The translations under genes and the position numbers were made by a program. From Hydractinia symbiolongicarpus (lineage: Eukaryota; Cnidaria; Hydrozoa; Anthoathecata; Hydractiniidae): a stretch of 64,000 bases of DNA. Under the pieces are notes generated by a model. The model searched no databases. It was not told the origin of the DNA and was given only the letters and a program-made list of their open reading frames with translations. Shown here piece by piece: positions 12,301 through 22,200 of this stretch; position 1 is the stretch's first letter, and each line of letters opens with the position of its first letter. The DNA lies in the NCBI RefSeq assembly GCF_029227915.1, contig NC_079882.1, positions 25,301,001-25,365,000 of the forward strand. The letters run 5' to 3'.

Positions 12301-13750
12301 TTTTGAGGAGAATTTTCAACTATTTTTAAATAAATCAATGTAATTTGCTAAAAAATTACACTCCGATTTCAGGAGATATTTCTATTTTTTTAAGGAAATC
12401 AAGAAAAAGAAAGATTTTTAAACTAATACCCTGAGAGAAGAGAAAACTAATGTTATTTTTTATAAAGTATAATGGATGCAACCTAAAAGATTAAACAAGC
12501 TTGACTACTGTGTTTCAAGTATTAATCTTAAAATAGCTCTGCAAAATTAAATTTTAGTCCTAAAAATGCTTCTTTTAGAGGAGATTTACGAAAGACTTTC
12601 TAAATTGAGAATTTTTGAAAACACGTGGCATCCTTTTTTATATTTTATAGTTTAAAAATTGTAAGATGGTGTTAATTAATAGTAAGTTTTTTTAACTTTT
12701 AGAAGTAACTGCGTGAATATTTTGGTCTCATCAAGTCATCTAATTCCTACGCTTGCGAAGAGCATGCTGTATGGTCTTGGTAGCTTATTTCCCATCGAAA
12801 ATATTTATTCAGCTGCAAAAGTTGGTAAGAACCTTTTATTTATCTTAGAGAAACATGCAATGAAAATTTGGTGTGTTTAGGTGGTCTCAATAATAGAGAA
12901 ATTGGAATACAATGCTGAACAAGGGGCGATTTACTAAAATGTTAGTAATATAGTGGACTGTTAAGATCAGTGAGGTGGTTTAGTAAAATTTGTGGGGTGA
13001 TTAAGTAGTATTTGTGGGGTGGTTAAGTAACATTTGTGGGGTGATTTAGTAATATTTGTGGGGCGGTTTAGTAGCATTTGTGGGGTGGTTAAGTAACATT
13101 TGTGGGGCGGTTTAGTAGCATTTGTGGGGCGGTTTAGTAGCATTTGTTGGGTGGTTTAGTAGCATTTGTGGGCGGTTTAGTAGCATTTGTTGGGTGGTTT
13201 AGTAGCATTTGTGGGGCAGTTTAGTAACATTTGTGGGGCGGTTTGATAACATTTTGTGGGTGGTTTTGTAACATTTGTGAGTGCTTAAGTAACATTTTTG
13301 GGGCGGTTTACTAACATTTCGGGGTGGGGTTTTGTAACATCCGGAAGGCAGATTAGTAACAAGAAGGAACAACAGGAAATAGGGCTTCGCAAAAAAACAA
13401 ACTAAAAGCCCGTTCTTGTATGAAGCACCTAGCTGTACGAAGTTAAGACATCTAGTAGCAGGATTTCTGTTGCATTTATTCTCTTGCAATTCTGTAGGAA
13501 AAGAATCGTGCTTTCAACGTGTGCAAAGTAGATTTGGTCGAAAGTGTACCTATGTTGTCGTTGGGAATGGAAGGGAGGAAGAAGTATCAAGCAAGCAGGT
13601 GATTTTTAGTTTCTTTTCTCACATCTATCTGTCTTTCTGTCTGTCTAAAAATACAGAAAATGTTTTTAGCTTGGCTTCCCGTTTTGGAGGATAACAAACC
13701 ACGGAGATTTAATAAATTTGCAACAAGCTTTAGAATTAGGTCACTTATGA
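6359..13750 (+). CDS. EYA: Eyes absent (EYA) homologue, complete, 13 exons
   Basis: EYA proteins are nuclear HAD-family phosphatases and co-activators of SIX factors. Exons: 6359-6442, 8831-8886, 9015-9895, 10309-10406, 10598-10771, 11160-11243, 11314-11403, 11656-11714, 11789-11949, 12115-12229, 12703-12824, 13498-13598, 13670-13750. All phases join, giving 701 residues and a stop. Residues 1-430 form a Ser/Thr/Asn/Tyr-rich region, as in EYA transactivation domains. From about residue 432 the EYA domain is clear: [17 protein letters not shown] holds the HAD motif-I DxDxT nucleophile, followed by [62 protein letters not shown] and the terminal [11 protein letters not shown]. The start ATG is followed by an acidic stretch; a second ATG lies two codons on. 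The 11403 donor (GTTATT) is weak, but the joined protein matches the family. The second exon junction is less certain than the rest. Confidence 0.95.
10923..11070. repeat. 82-bp tandem duplication inside an EYA intron
   Basis: A segment beginning TTCGCAAAATTTAGTTTCGC is present at 10923 and again at 11005, with few differences (AGAATGCG versus AGAATACG). It ends just before the exon carrying the catalytic DxDxT motif. The CGCAAAATTT motif also occurs near 25100-25200 and 26500, so this may be a local duplication of a dispersed element. Confidence 0.7.
12950..13330. repeat. 22-bp minisatellite in an EYA intron
   Basis: The unit GTGGGGCGGTTTAGTAGCAT plus TT repeats about 17 times at 22-bp spacing (for example 13102 and 13124), with GGTGG/GGCGG and AGTAGC/AGTAAC variants that look interleaved. 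It lies between the exons ending 12824 and starting 13498. The minus-strand reading frame over it is a repeat by-product. Confidence 0.85.
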
Positions 13751-14919
13751 TAAAACAATGAAGATTGTTATTGGTTCATTATGTTGATCAGCAATTTCAG
13801 GTGGCACCGCTTTGGTTTCCTTGTGAAGACAAGAATATATTATTTTAAAAATGATAGACGAGTTGTTTTTTTACTCTATGATAATAATTTTAGTTTGAGA
13901 ATCTGTATTCTTTAGTTTTTAACATCTTATAGAGAGTTTATAAAGTACTTCATCCTGCTCTTATTATTGCTTCTTATTCGACATGACATTGAAATAGTAA
14001 ATAGTATATTTTGTATATTGGAGATAATGATTATATTATAAATTTTTTGATTTGTTTGTTTGTTTATTTTTTTGTTTATTAATCATACGAATGTTTTTCA
14101 TGTTATCATGGAAACATATACACAATTGTGTCTAAAGGATAATTTAAAAATTTTTTTTTTATTACAGATATATGAATTATATGGAACTTTTATATCAGAT
14201 ACGCATTTTTATAAAGATAGATTACTGTATATTTTTTTAATATCTCTTTTGCGAATGTAGAACGAGTTGAACGAATGTCATAAATGAGCTGTTCTGAAAA
14301 TTTTAAACATTTTACTATATTAGAGAAGCATTATCCGTATCTAGGTTATTAGGTTGTTCCTTGGATGAGTAAAAAACAGTTTTTCTTTCCTCCGAAGTTT
14401 ATTTTAGTAACGTGCTTTAGTGAAAATTGAAGGAAAGTTGAAACCTTAGGTAAAAGCTTCGTAAATTTGAACTAGAGGCCAGTATTGATTGGTGGAGATT
14501 TTCAAGAATAATGTTGTAGCTAAGAGTAACACTTGACAGAGGTATCCACTCTGTCAGGAAAGTGAAGAATTGTCGGAAATTTTCAACATTGTTAAAGGGT
14601 CTACAAAACGAGCTATTGATTTTTTACTTCAGTGACTTACACAAAAGTCTTTTGGCAGGAAAAATCTTTACGAGCAATGAAAACTTCTTAAATCTTCAGG
14701 GATGTCATATTGACGCCTAAATATAACTGCAAACGACAAAAAGTACTATACAAATATTCAATATCCATAAGCCTTGCTTTTAAATCAAGTGTTGTGGTCA
14801 AAGAAACTTTCAACTTCTTTTACCATCGCATATATAACTAGTCAAATCAACAACAATGATTTTAAAATATTGTTAGAGGTATTAATTACCTTCTGAAGGC
14901 TATCATATTTAAATCTACA

Positions 14920-14978
14920 TTTATCTACATGTCAGGAATTCTAGTTAAAATAACTAGAATTCCTGACATGTAGATAAA
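14920..14978. repeat. Perfect 28-bp inverted repeat with a 3-base loop
   Basis: The left arm (14920-14947) starts TTTATCTACATGTCAGG and ends TTCTAGTTA. The right arm (14951-14978) is its exact reverse complement, separated only by AAA. There are no mismatches over 28 pairs. The loop is too short for a typical microRNA precursor; a recent foldback or replication-slip palindrome is more likely. Confidence 0.9.
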
Positions 14979-15364
14979 ATATAGGAAAAATAAAGAGTTA
15001 ACATTAAGTGGACAGCCTGGATGTTTAAAATGTTGATTTTTTTGTCATCGCCAGGTTAAATTCACCCACAGTGATAATAATTGATAAATAACAAGATAAT
15101 GAAGAACGTTTTTTAGGTACAATAATATACAATATATATATTATATGTATATGGTATTATATTTAGTACTTCGATATATTTTTCGTTTCTGATGAGAAGT
15201 AACTCGTTCTACTTTTTACTTTTTTATATTCGAATGATTTCTAACTGTAAGAATATTTTTTTATAAGCATAGGAGCTTTATAAAAAGAGAAAATATATGT
15301 AAATGTTAGGTAATTTATTTGTTTGTTTCGTTCGAGACGTTATTTTAATGTAAATCAACAAATA

Positions 15365-15560
15365 TCCTAGTTGCCTGATAGCCTAGTGGTAGAGCGTTCG
15401 CTTACAGTGCAGGTGGTCTTAGGTTCAAACCCTAGTCGAGTCATACCAAAGACTATAAAAGTGTGATTTAGCCTTCCTGCTTAGCGTTCAGCATGATAAT
15501 AGGATTGATATCTTAGGCTGTTGTATACTTAAGCGATTTCCGTATTTGCCTCTTTGCAGC
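15365..15560 (+). mobile_element. tRNA-derived SINE, second family
   Basis: The head contains a box A-like TAGCCTAGTGGTAGAGCG at about 15379 and a box B-like GGTTCAAACCC at about 15422, spaced as in a tRNA gene. The head lacks a clean acceptor stem and runs on into a non-tRNA body (CATACCAAAGACTATAAAAG, then a segment around CTTCCTGCTTAGCGTTCAGC). This arrangement is typical of SINEs with an internal RNA polymerase III promoter. The 3' boundary is approximate. Confidence 0.7.
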
Positions 15561-16392
15561 ACCTTCGTTGATAGCAGCACTAATAGAAACTGAGAAGGCT
15601 ACACTGGGTAAACGATTTCAATAATTCAGTAAAGCCTAGGTTTCTTAATTATTTCATGATTTTAGTATCAAAAGTTTCTTCTGTGGTTTCTTAAGAACAA
15701 AGAGGTAATTTATCAAACATTAATATTGAGCCTTCCAGTGTTATATTTTTAAAAATTTGTGCGATCTCACAAACAAGTAGTGAACAACTGAAATTCTCCG
15801 TACATGTTAACATGCGTCGTAAGAAAATTGCGGTATTAGACAGTTTATAATCTATATATAAAAACAAATCTAGTTTTTCTTAAAATAATATAGCTCGTAG
15901 TATCGAGTCTGTTATAAACAGGTTTTGTATAAAAAAACATGTGCATTCTTTCTAACAGAAAGTTAGTTAAACCCTTACAATTAAAAGTATGTATTGCCCC
16001 ATGGTATGTTAAAAAAAGTCTCTGCGGTATGTTACTTCACCCCGCTGGATTTCAATCGACCCCCATTGAGTTTAAATTAAACATACAAATAAAAGATTTT
16101 AATCAAAATGACAACAAAACAAAAAAGAAAGAATACGTGATAGGTTGTTGTGGGTAAAAAATGTTTTGGTACGTGAACAAAAAAACATGTGAATTTGTAA
16201 CGCGTGACTGGATATGACGTCATCAGTTTTAATCTAATTTTCCATGAAAAATATATCAACAAAGGACCTCACTTCCTTGTTGTTGCGAATGTTTTCAACA
16301 CTCTGCAGTGTATAGAAGATATTGAGTTAGAAAACATTCTACAGTGAAATTAAAGCTGTTGAAGACGTGATTTCTAAAGCGTGTTTGAAAAG

Positions 16393-16989
16393 ATGAGAGG
16401 AGCGACATATATGAAAGTAGCCTTACTTATTTTTGCCATATTGCAACTATCTTACGCCTTTACAGGAGCTGGCATTGGAGATTTTACAAGAATCGGAAAA
16501 AGGAGTTACGGCCAGGTTCGTATTTTTAAATTTTTAAAGAATACGTTTTTTATAAGAACCTAGTTTATAAGCCTGAATTTATTCGTAGCTAAATAAAAAG
16601 CAATGTCAGTCTAGATTTCTAAGAAAAATATTTTTGAACAGTTTTTCCTCTTTCCCTCTTTAAAATTCATGTGTCTGTTTATAATAGGATAATTTGTTTT
16701 AATTTTATAAAAAATTTATTGCAATCCATAATCTGATCATATGCTTCCCTATTGTGGAAAAATCTAAATTCATAACTAACTGTGGAAAAACGCAGATAAG
16801 AAAGAGGCAAAAAGGTACGGACATGAGGATATCCAGTCTCTGAATTTTAGACGCACCCATAGAATAACCGTGAAGTTTTACAAAATTTAATATTTCTTTT
16901 TTTCTTCTTAATTTTAGGAACATCCAATCCAACGTACATGTAGACAAGTCTTAGAAATTTGCATGGAGTACAGAAAAAAAAGAAAATGA
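16393..16989 (+). CDS. Putative secreted peptide-hormone precursor, two exons
   Basis: Exons 16393-16515 and 16918-16989 join in phase 0 to give 64 residues. A hydrophobic signal peptide (MKVALLIFAILQLSYA core) is followed directly by FTGAGIGDFTRI and then GKR, a classical signal for dibasic cleavage plus C-terminal amidation. The rest (SYGQEHPIQRT, then CRQVLEIC and MEYRKKRK) has one pair of cysteines and a basic end. Signal peptide, one peptide, GKR and a short two-cysteine tail is the layout of AKH/corazonin-type and luqin/RYamide precursors, but I see no sequence identity to those. The start could instead be the ATG at 16411, which would sit closer to the hydrophobic core. AATAAA motifs overlap and follow the stop. 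Function is inferred only from architecture. Confidence 0.65.
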
Positions 16990-17222
16990 ATAAATAAATA
17001 AATTTTATCATCAAAATAAAACTTATAATAGTAAATAATGTTGCTTTTATCTTCCCGGTAACTGTTAATGATAAAACTTCGTTTTTAACTTGAGTGTGTG
17101 TGGCCTTTTCCTCAAATACTCGTACAAATTCGGTGGAGATGAAATGTTTCTTAACTTTCTCAAATTATTTCGAGAAAGATTAATTAACGAACTGAAAATC
17201 TACATACATAACTGAAAACCAT

Positions 17223-17340
17223 CAACCTCGCCTCAAAGCGTCTTCTACGTCTATGATAATCTGACGGGATGACTTCGTAATATTACGAGCCGATCCGTCC
17301 AGAATAGCATAGGCGTAGAAGAGACATTGGGATGAGGTTG
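17223..17340. mobile_element. 118-bp foldback (MITE-like) element
   Basis: The left end CAACCTCGCCTC plus CGTCTTCTACGTCTATG pairs with the right end CATAGGCGTAGAAGAG plus GATGAGGTTG in reverse complement. The inner part also pairs (CTGACGGGAT with ATCCGTCCAG). It has no coding capacity. Confidence 0.65.
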
Positions 17341-17574
17341 CTAAATGACGTGACGTAATCATGGGCGGTAAAATTACATTACAAAAAGGATTATGAGATT
17401 AAGATTGTGTTTTTCTATTTTTGCTCTATGAGGATGAAACGTTCTATGGGAAATAGACTGCACGCTTTTTTGTACAGGCGGAAATTTTATCTAACCCAAT
17501 TAAAAGTCTCTCCAGTTTTTTGAAAATTAATCAATCTGAGACTTGAAATGTAAGGCGCTGGGAACGAGTTTGTA

Positions 17575-17654
17575 CAACCTCGTCTTTATCGGTTTTTGCC
17601 TTTTCTAACCGCTAGCGGCTTGACATCAGGTAACAAACCCTAAGGACGAAGATG
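17575..17654. mobile_element. 80-bp foldback element of the CAACCTCGTC family
   Basis: It begins CAACCTCGTCTTTATCGG and ends CCCTAAGGACGAAGATG, an imperfect inverted match. The interior contains CGCTAGCGGCTTGACATCAGG, nearly identical to the interior of the element at 25313-25394. Confidence 0.6.
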
Positions 17655-18310
17655 CCTGCAGCTATCTGCTAAACAAGGTCAGCCTTCAGCATCAGAATAT
17701 TTGATTTTTGTGGGAGAGAGTTAAAAAAGGTGAATTTTGGCTGGTAAATCTGAAAAAAACTGCCAAACATTCACTTTTATGAGATGTCCAGATTCTAATT
17801 AGGGCAGGCGTCTATTAAAACAGCAATTTTATAAGGTTCCTTTATACAGATCAACAAACGCTAATGAAATCCATGTTCCTAGATATAACTTCTTAAAGGT
17901 GAATTTCCACCCAAAAACGAAATGGAACGGAACAGACTGTTGTGGTTTCTGGAGTCTAATTGGTCAAAGAACTTTTCCGCTCAAAACTGTTTCAGTCTAA
18001 ACTGAAAATTGAAATCATTTCAACCTTTCTTGCAGGCATGAACGGAAAAAAACTTATAAACAAAAGAATAATTTGCAAATAGTCAATCAAATCTAAATTT
18101 TTCTTGTTCTGTTCCATTTTATGTTGCTGTTGAATATAAATTAAGCTTTACTAGGCCGCCGTTGTGTCAAAAAGAGGAGAAAGTCCTTGGTACGAAGTTA
18201 CTATAGATCTTTTGATATTATTTGTTTTCCAAATTTAGAACTTATTTAGCACTGCCCTTTTAATGGTGCCCATTTTGAAAAAAATATATAAAGAAAAGAA
18301 ATACGCTATT

Positions 18311-18388
18311 ATATCATTCTCGCTCCCAGAGCTCTTTAAGATTAACCAAGAGGTTTATTAAAAAGAGCTCTGGGGACGAAAATGATAT
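18311..18388. mobile_element. 78-bp foldback element with CAGAGCTCTT arms
   Basis: The left arm ATATCATTCTCGCTCCCAGA plus GCTCTTTA pairs with the right arm TAAAAAGAGCTCTGGGGACG plus AAAATGATAT, leaving a loop of about 20 bases. It differs in sequence from the CAACCTCGTC family. Confidence 0.65.
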
Positions 18389-19247
18389 TATGCCTGTATA
18401 TAGATCTGCATGTAATTAAGATTTTACCTCGCCTATTCAATTTATCGTTTAAAAATGTTGGATACATGCAATCTAGGTGACAAGGGCTGCTATCTATATC
18501 AGTTGGGTTGGGCGAGATAAAAAGCGCTGTAAGTTTTATACCCGTAATATTATATCGGCAAAAAAACAGTAAATACACTAAAATAGTAAATTCACACTTT
18601 TATAAAGCTACCTTGAAGAGTAAGCGAAAACAAAATATCGTGCGAAAAATATTAAGCACGTACAAGAGTTTGGTGTAAGTGAAAATACCCTATTCAATAA
18701 AAGACGACCCATTTCAATCCTGTATTGAATCTGTTCACTTGGAAACGCAAACAATAATAACATTCAACACAAAATGAAACGATAAACACGAATATAGAAT
18801 TTTTGACCGTACCTTCGTAAAAGATAAATTATTGAATAAAATGAAACTCAGCGAAATAATGGATGGAGGTATACCGGTTGTAATAAAATAAAAAATAAAA
18901 AGACGGAAGAGGAGAATTTTATATGTATCGTAAAAAAATTTCGCAAATATATTTTAAGTATTTTCTGTCGTCCAATCAACTTATTTGAAGGACGTGATAC
19001 ATTTTCTACAGCTGTAGTCGTAGAAAAGTAATTTTTAAAACGAACCCCCCTGTTCGCTACATTTCGCTTTTTAATATTTTATTTATCGTTTCAATTCCAA
19101 TATAATTTTCCTCATTTTGTAACAATGCTTCATGAGAATATTAAATTTTCTCCAAGTTAAAAATAAAATTTAAATTCACAAGGTCTCTATCTCGTCGAGT
19201 TTTCTCCCTTCTGAAAAATTACACCAAAACAGAATCAAGAAAACGTA

Positions 19248-22200
19248 ATGATCTGTGCACAGTTCTTTATTTACGTAAGTTATTTTCTTTTTACTTTACC
19301 AAAATCTTGGCGGGAAATTTAGTTAGGAAATCGTATCCTTTATGTTATATTTTTGCTGACAAAAAAATGCTGACGTCATTTCCTTACTAACTTTTGTTTT
19401 AGATTCTGCATGTGGTCAGTTTTGTGTCTGTCTGCAATGGTAAGAATTGTTTCGTAATATTTTGAAAAATATATAGTCACATGAGTTGGTCGCGAATTTT
19501 TTTTATTACTTTTTCATTTAGGAGGCATCGTCGCGAACTTCACCGTAATATACGATTATGTATCAAGCGATGAGATTGTTATTCTGCAAAATGCTATCGA
19601 GGATATTGGTGCCATCTCATCTATGCCCGTTGTACCGTACAGCATACACAGTCCAGACGGTAAGATATAGATCTCTAACAGTTTTTAATGAAATCTTATA
19701 AAGTAAATTTTTTGGTATTTTTGACTATTTTCGCGAAATGTCGCTAAGGATATTACATTCTGTAAATTGCGAAAAAATAAAACATCCGAGGTTAATAATT
19801 CCTAAAATTAAAATGCTATTTAAGTTGAAGCTTGCTGTAATGATGTAGCGTTAGTAGAACGACTTCATACAAACACATTAAAAAAAATGGAAGAATGACG
19901 TCATCAGTGCCACTAATGACGCCATACACGTGATCTGCAAAATGGAATATTCTGATTCCGATAATATAACAACCTTGGTCTGCATTATATACATTTACTG
20001 TTATGTATTGGCAATAAAATGGCGGGAAATCCCAGGAAATTATAAAATTCGTTTTTTTTAATCAGAATGCATGCTAAAAGTTAAAAGAATTCAAAATCAA
20101 AAAGACAACCTCGTCCCAAGGCCTTTTCTTTTCTTTCTGACGACAAGAAGAAATATTTCTTGGTATAACAGAGTATCTTAAAAACCAACTTTTGAAAAGG
20201 CCAGTTAAACAATCCAGTAACATGGTTTGCTACTAAACTTTAATTTTTGCATTTAACATTTGTATTTTGCATCTTATTCCGTCATTCCCCAAATTTGACC
20301 TAACGTCACTCACAGTCGAGCCTTAAAAAAAATTAACAATCAATATCATTTGCATTATATTTTCTATTTCAGAAATATATTACTTCTTCTGTTGCATCTT
20401 CTTCTCTTTCAACTTCTTCTGTTACATCTTCTTCTCTTTCAACTTCTTCTGTTGCATCTTCTTCTCTTTCAACTTCTTCTGTTGCATCTTCTTCTCTTTT
20501 AACTTCTTCTGTTGCATCTTCTTCTCTTTCAACTTCTTCTGTTCCATCTTCTTCTCTTTCAACTTCTTCTGTTGCATCTTCTTCTCTTTCAACTTCTTCT
20601 GTTGCATCTTCTTCTCTTTCAACTTCTTCTGTTGCATCTTCTTCTCTTTCAACTTCTTCTGTTGCATCTTCTTCTTCAACTTTGTCTGTTGTTTCATTGT
20701 CTTCTTCTTTTATACTGTTCTATTGCATCTTTTTTTTCTTCTACATCATTTTTTACATCTTCTTCTTCTTTTATATCGTTTTCTCCTTATATACTTTTAT
20801 TTCCTATGAACTCTCCAAAATTAACTACTATGTTTTCAAATTATAAGTTACGCAAAATTCAGTAAAAATTTATGGGTTGACTACTGTTTTTAAAATGTAT
20901 AGTCGTCCAGAGATGCCATTAGAAAAAAATTACAATAAAAACATTTCACGATATAGATAATAAAAATGACTATTGAATTATTTTATTTAAATTGACTTTT
21001 TTTACAGTTCCTCCTCCACCGTTAAATGTGTCAGCAACAGCTTTGTCAAAGTCGGAAATCAAGGTTACATGGACTCCAGTTAATTTTACCTCACCAAACT
21101 TGACTATTGTTGGATACACAGCATTCTACAAGCGCGTTCTTGACCCGGGTGATACATGGCAGAGATTGACAACAATGGTATAGTTATTTTTTTCAAATTT
21201 TCCTAAAGTTTCTAATTCGATAATTCTTTTCATGGAAGCGGAATAAATTCATGAACAAAATTTTCACCTGAGAAATTTTTCTCTTTCATGATTATGTTTT
21301 TAGCATTGGAACAGATCGTTAATATTGGTTAACTTGATGCCACATACAACTTACACAATCCGAGTGGTGGCTTTTCACCGTCAAGGAAATGGAATTGCGT
21401 CTCAATTTTTCGACGAGAAAACGTTGGAAGGAGGTATATTATTTTAAGTTGTTGTCTCTCTGTCACCTTGGAGGAAAGAATACGGATCCTTCAACCGAAG
21501 ATTTTACCTTTTTATCATAGACTAAATTTATCTCGATCAAATTATCCTTGATTCTATTATATTTTAGAAATCATTCAACTCAGACTTTTAATTTTTATAC
21601 GACCTAGGGCAAAAGTTGTTACTTTGTGACGTCTCAATTGTTTTTATTCTTCATATCATCTTTAGTTCCTGAATCTAAACCGGAGAAATTCACCTGCGTG
21701 TCTGAAAATCCATCAACGATTAGCTTATCGTGGCTTATTTATAACAGCACAGCGTGGAATGGTGATGCAAAAGGATACATAGCTTGGTATAGGGTGTACA
21801 ACTCCGGGACAGAGCTTAACAATATTACATTTTCAGCATCAGCTCGAACGGGTGTGCTAGATGAACTGAAGCAATACACTAAGTATGAAATATATCTTGC
21901 AGCACAAACGCGAGTGGGGAGTGGACCAAAAGCCTGGTGCGTTATTGATACGGCAGAAGGAGGTAGGTCACGTGACAAAAATAAATCATCCATAAAACTG
22001 TTGTTGCATTATTGTATTATTTTTTTATATATATAGTACCGTCTGTTGGACCTAAAATAATTTACTGGGAACTTACTCCAACCCGACCATTAGAGGCGCT
22101 GGTTCGATGGGATCCTATTCCTGAGGAGAAAATTAACGGTCGACTTAGTGGATACAAGATTTACTACGGTGTATCAAGAAATGGAAAAATTAGAATTGAA

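Larger units (their letters stand above)
13751..16392. other. Intergenic region between EYA and the peptide gene
   Basis: No exon is supported. The region contains a perfect 28-bp hairpin (14920-14978) and a tRNA-derived SINE (from about 15365). The last 100 bases before 16393 probably hold the 5' leader of the small secreted-peptide gene. Confidence 0.6.
16990..19247. other. Intergenic region rich in small inverted-repeat elements
   Basis: No coding exon was found. Three short foldback elements are recognisable at 17223-17340, 17575-17654 and 18311-18388. Otherwise the sequence is AT-rich and without visible structure up to the first exon of the FN3 channel gene. Confidence 0.6.

Noticed and set aside
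15375-15450. Functional tRNA gene
   Set aside because: Box A and B are present but the acceptor stem does not pair and the sequence continues as a SINE body.
20422-20697. Lys-rich minus-strand frame (MQQKKLKEKK repeats)
   Set aside because: It is the complement of a 30-bp minisatellite inside an intron of a well-supported plus-strand gene.
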